From Tetracentron sinense (taxonomy: Eukaryota > Streptophyta > Magnoliopsida > Trochodendrales > Trochodendraceae), in the NCBI GenBank assembly GCA_015143295.1, contig CM026556.1, positions 17,980,547 to 18,044,546 of the forward strand: a stretch of DNA of 64,000 nt, written 5' to 3'. Each line of letters starts with the position of its first letter. Position 1 is the first letter of the stretch. Below the pieces are notes generated by a model that was not told where the DNA came from, searched no databases, and worked only from the letters and a program-made list of their open reading frames with translations. Of this stretch, positions 62,711-64,000 are shown in pieces. A program made the position numbers and the translations under genes.

Positions 62711-63142
62711 ATGATGCGATATCCCTCTTGTTACACGTGTCCCCATGATTGTCACTATTGGCACGCCCACGAGCACACATGTATGCATGAAACCGGGTTT
62801 TTCAAGATTGTATTATACATGTTGAATCAAGAAATGGAACAAGAACATGACAAGGAGGTTGGTAGCCCAAGGAAGGGTGCTAGCCTCTGGCTCACAAGAG
62901 AAATGGAACAAGAACATGACAATGAGGTTGGTAGCCTAAGGAAGGGTGCTAGCCTCTGGCTCACAAGTATACAAGTCAAGAACAAATCAAGACATGAAAT
63001 ACAAGACAAGACACACATACATGATTTGACCGAGACACGAAAAAGGTTTCCGAGACATGAGTTTTACCGAGGTTTTTGCATTCATACACGCATGTCAAGA
63101 TATGGCTATGTATCTTATGCTTTCACTATTGCTTTAAATTAA
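62711..63142 (+). other. Unassigned 143-codon open frame in the Tekay-like LTR
   Basis: Open from ATG 62711 to TAA 63140-63142. The product is rich in charged residues and His and has two copies of a 23-residue repeat (EMEQEHDKEVGS.., GASLWLTR) caused by the 69-bp DNA duplication. It matches no domain I know. LTRs rarely encode protein, and no second copy is available for comparison, so it is probably chance. It is listed because it is the longest frame in the LTR. Confidence 0.2.
62831..62968 (+). repeat. 69-bp tandem duplication inside the LTR
   Basis: GAAATGGAACAAGAACATGA starts at 62831 and again at 62900. The two 69-bp copies differ at only about two positions (GACAAGGAGG/GACAATGAGG, GCCCAAGG/GCCTAAGG). 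The length is a multiple of three and keeps the frame open. A recent local duplication. Confidence 0.9.
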
Positions 63143-63658
63143 TATCTTGTATTGCTCACTGTTGTTATGCTTTCGCTATTGTTATGGTTAGCTAGTAGTT
63201 TGTAGTCGCTGAGTATTCCATGCTCAGCCGTACTTTTATGTCGGCAGGTACTGTGGATGTCCTCGACCCCGAGCCTTGGGTCGAGGAGGAGTATGTAGAG
63301 GAGAGGGAGCCACCTATCCCCTGGCAGTCTCAGGAGGATGGGGACTTGGATGTGTGGCCATACCTTGACTACTGTTGAGAGGAGAGGGTTAGAGAGTTTC
63401 TTTTTGTATTTTGATAGGTGGGCATGTCCACCTTTACTTTGATTGTAATTGGTATATGTTAACTTGGAATACTATTTGGAGTTATAGAAGAAAGGAAAAA
63501 GTTGGCTTATGCTTCTGCACTTATGTTTAGTTTCCGCGCTCTGATTATCATTGTATTATATTATGTTTAGCCTCTTGCATTACAGGATGGTTTGACAGGT
63601 ACACGTAGTCACCTCTAAAGTATCCCTTAACTCTTAGGGGGTATTTTGGGGCACGACA

Positions 63659-64000
63659 GAGGTGGTATCAGAGCTCTAGGCATTAGAGTCCCTAGGGTTA
63701 CATAGGAATGGTACCATGATTGAACTAGGTATTAGAATTACCTTAAAGAGTTGTATTCCAAGTATGGACTAACAAGTTAGTCCTAGTCAAAGTAGGTTGA
63801 ACTTCAACCGAACATGGAGTCCTAAGCTAGGAACATGGATTGTACGTGATGCCATTGTTGTGTATACCATGTGTGCGTTAGTTGTGTTATGCTTATTAAA
63901 TATGCTTGATGAATATGTATTGAGTGAATTGCGAAAATTGTACTAAATGCGTATCCAAGTTAGATTCATGTTGTATTGTCGTTCTTAGGAGAAATCATGA
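63659..64000 (+). mobile_element. Internal 5' leader of the Tekay-like element with primer-binding site
   Basis: After the LTR end come four bases (GAGG) and then TGGTATCAGAGC at 63663-63674. This is the primer-binding site complementary to the 3' end of initiator tRNA-Met used by many plant LTR retrotransposons. The remaining ~325 bp is A/T-rich leader with no long frame. Gag would begin beyond the window. This proves that the LTR at 61485 is a 5' LTR and that the element continues to the right. Confidence 0.88.

Larger units (their letters stand above)
61485..63658 (+). mobile_element. Complete LTR of a Tekay/Del-like Ty3/gypsy element (2174 bp)
   Basis: Begins TGTAGCACCCC directly after satellite and ends GGGGCACGACA directly before the primer-binding site, so it is a 5' LTR. 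The start TGTxxCACCCC, the end TTTTGGGGCxxGACA and a length above 2 kb fit the Tekay (Del) chromovirus lineage. That call is from terminal features only, because gag and pol lie beyond the window. The last ~350 bp match 1-353. It contains a palindrome cluster at 61.7-61.86 kb and an internal 69-bp duplication. No TATA box is obvious. Confidence 0.85.

Overview
The window looks like plant nuclear heterochromatin, most likely (peri)centromeric. Roughly 46 kb of 64 kb (about 72%) is one head-to-tail satellite with a ~178 bp monomer. It is interrupted by retrotransposons of plant type: LTR elements with the TGGTATCAGAGC primer-binding site, a Tat/Ogre-like LTR, and L1-type LINEs with an RNase H domain. 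No intact host gene, tRNA, rRNA or CRISPR array was found. Every coding trace belongs to a decayed LINE. The species cannot be told from the sequence, and I do not recognise the satellite.

Layout: 1-353, the 3' end of a Tekay/Del-like gypsy LTR; 354-4739, satellite block 1; 4740-7321, solo LTR (Tat-like gypsy, 5-bp duplication GTTTC) with a set of hairpins; 7322-20182, satellite block 2; 20183-21402, solo LTR (copia-like ending, duplication CATTT) with a cluster of 14-bp palindromes; 21403-33918, satellite block 3; 33919-35516, 5'-truncated LINE (+); 35517-40384, satellite block 4; 40385-43975, LINE (-) lacking its 3' half; 43976-51597, satellite block 5; 51598-57320, nearly full-length LINE (-); 57321-61484, satellite block 6; 61485-63658, complete 2.17 kb Tekay-like LTR; 63659-64000, its primer-binding site and internal leader.

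Reading the satellite monomer by monomer shows at least 22 diagnostic monomer classes (called a to v here) that follow one another in a fixed cyclic order. The founding unit is therefore a higher-order repeat of about 22 monomers (~3.9 kb). The order is read almost complete three times (8.6-12.1, 37.0-40.4 and 57.4-61.2 kb) and is broken elsewhere by deletions, duplications and hybrid monomers. One derived tetramer (v-a-b-g/u, 715 bp) is amplified eight times at 45.25-50.97 kb and alternates between two sub-types, giving a nested 178 / 715 / 1430 bp hierarchy.

The most unusual non-satellite signal is a ~180 bp module of 14-bp palindromes (consensus ACCGATCGMTCGGT). It is shared, with base-exact internal spacing, by the solo LTR at 20.2 kb and the otherwise different Tekay-like LTR at 61.5 kb.
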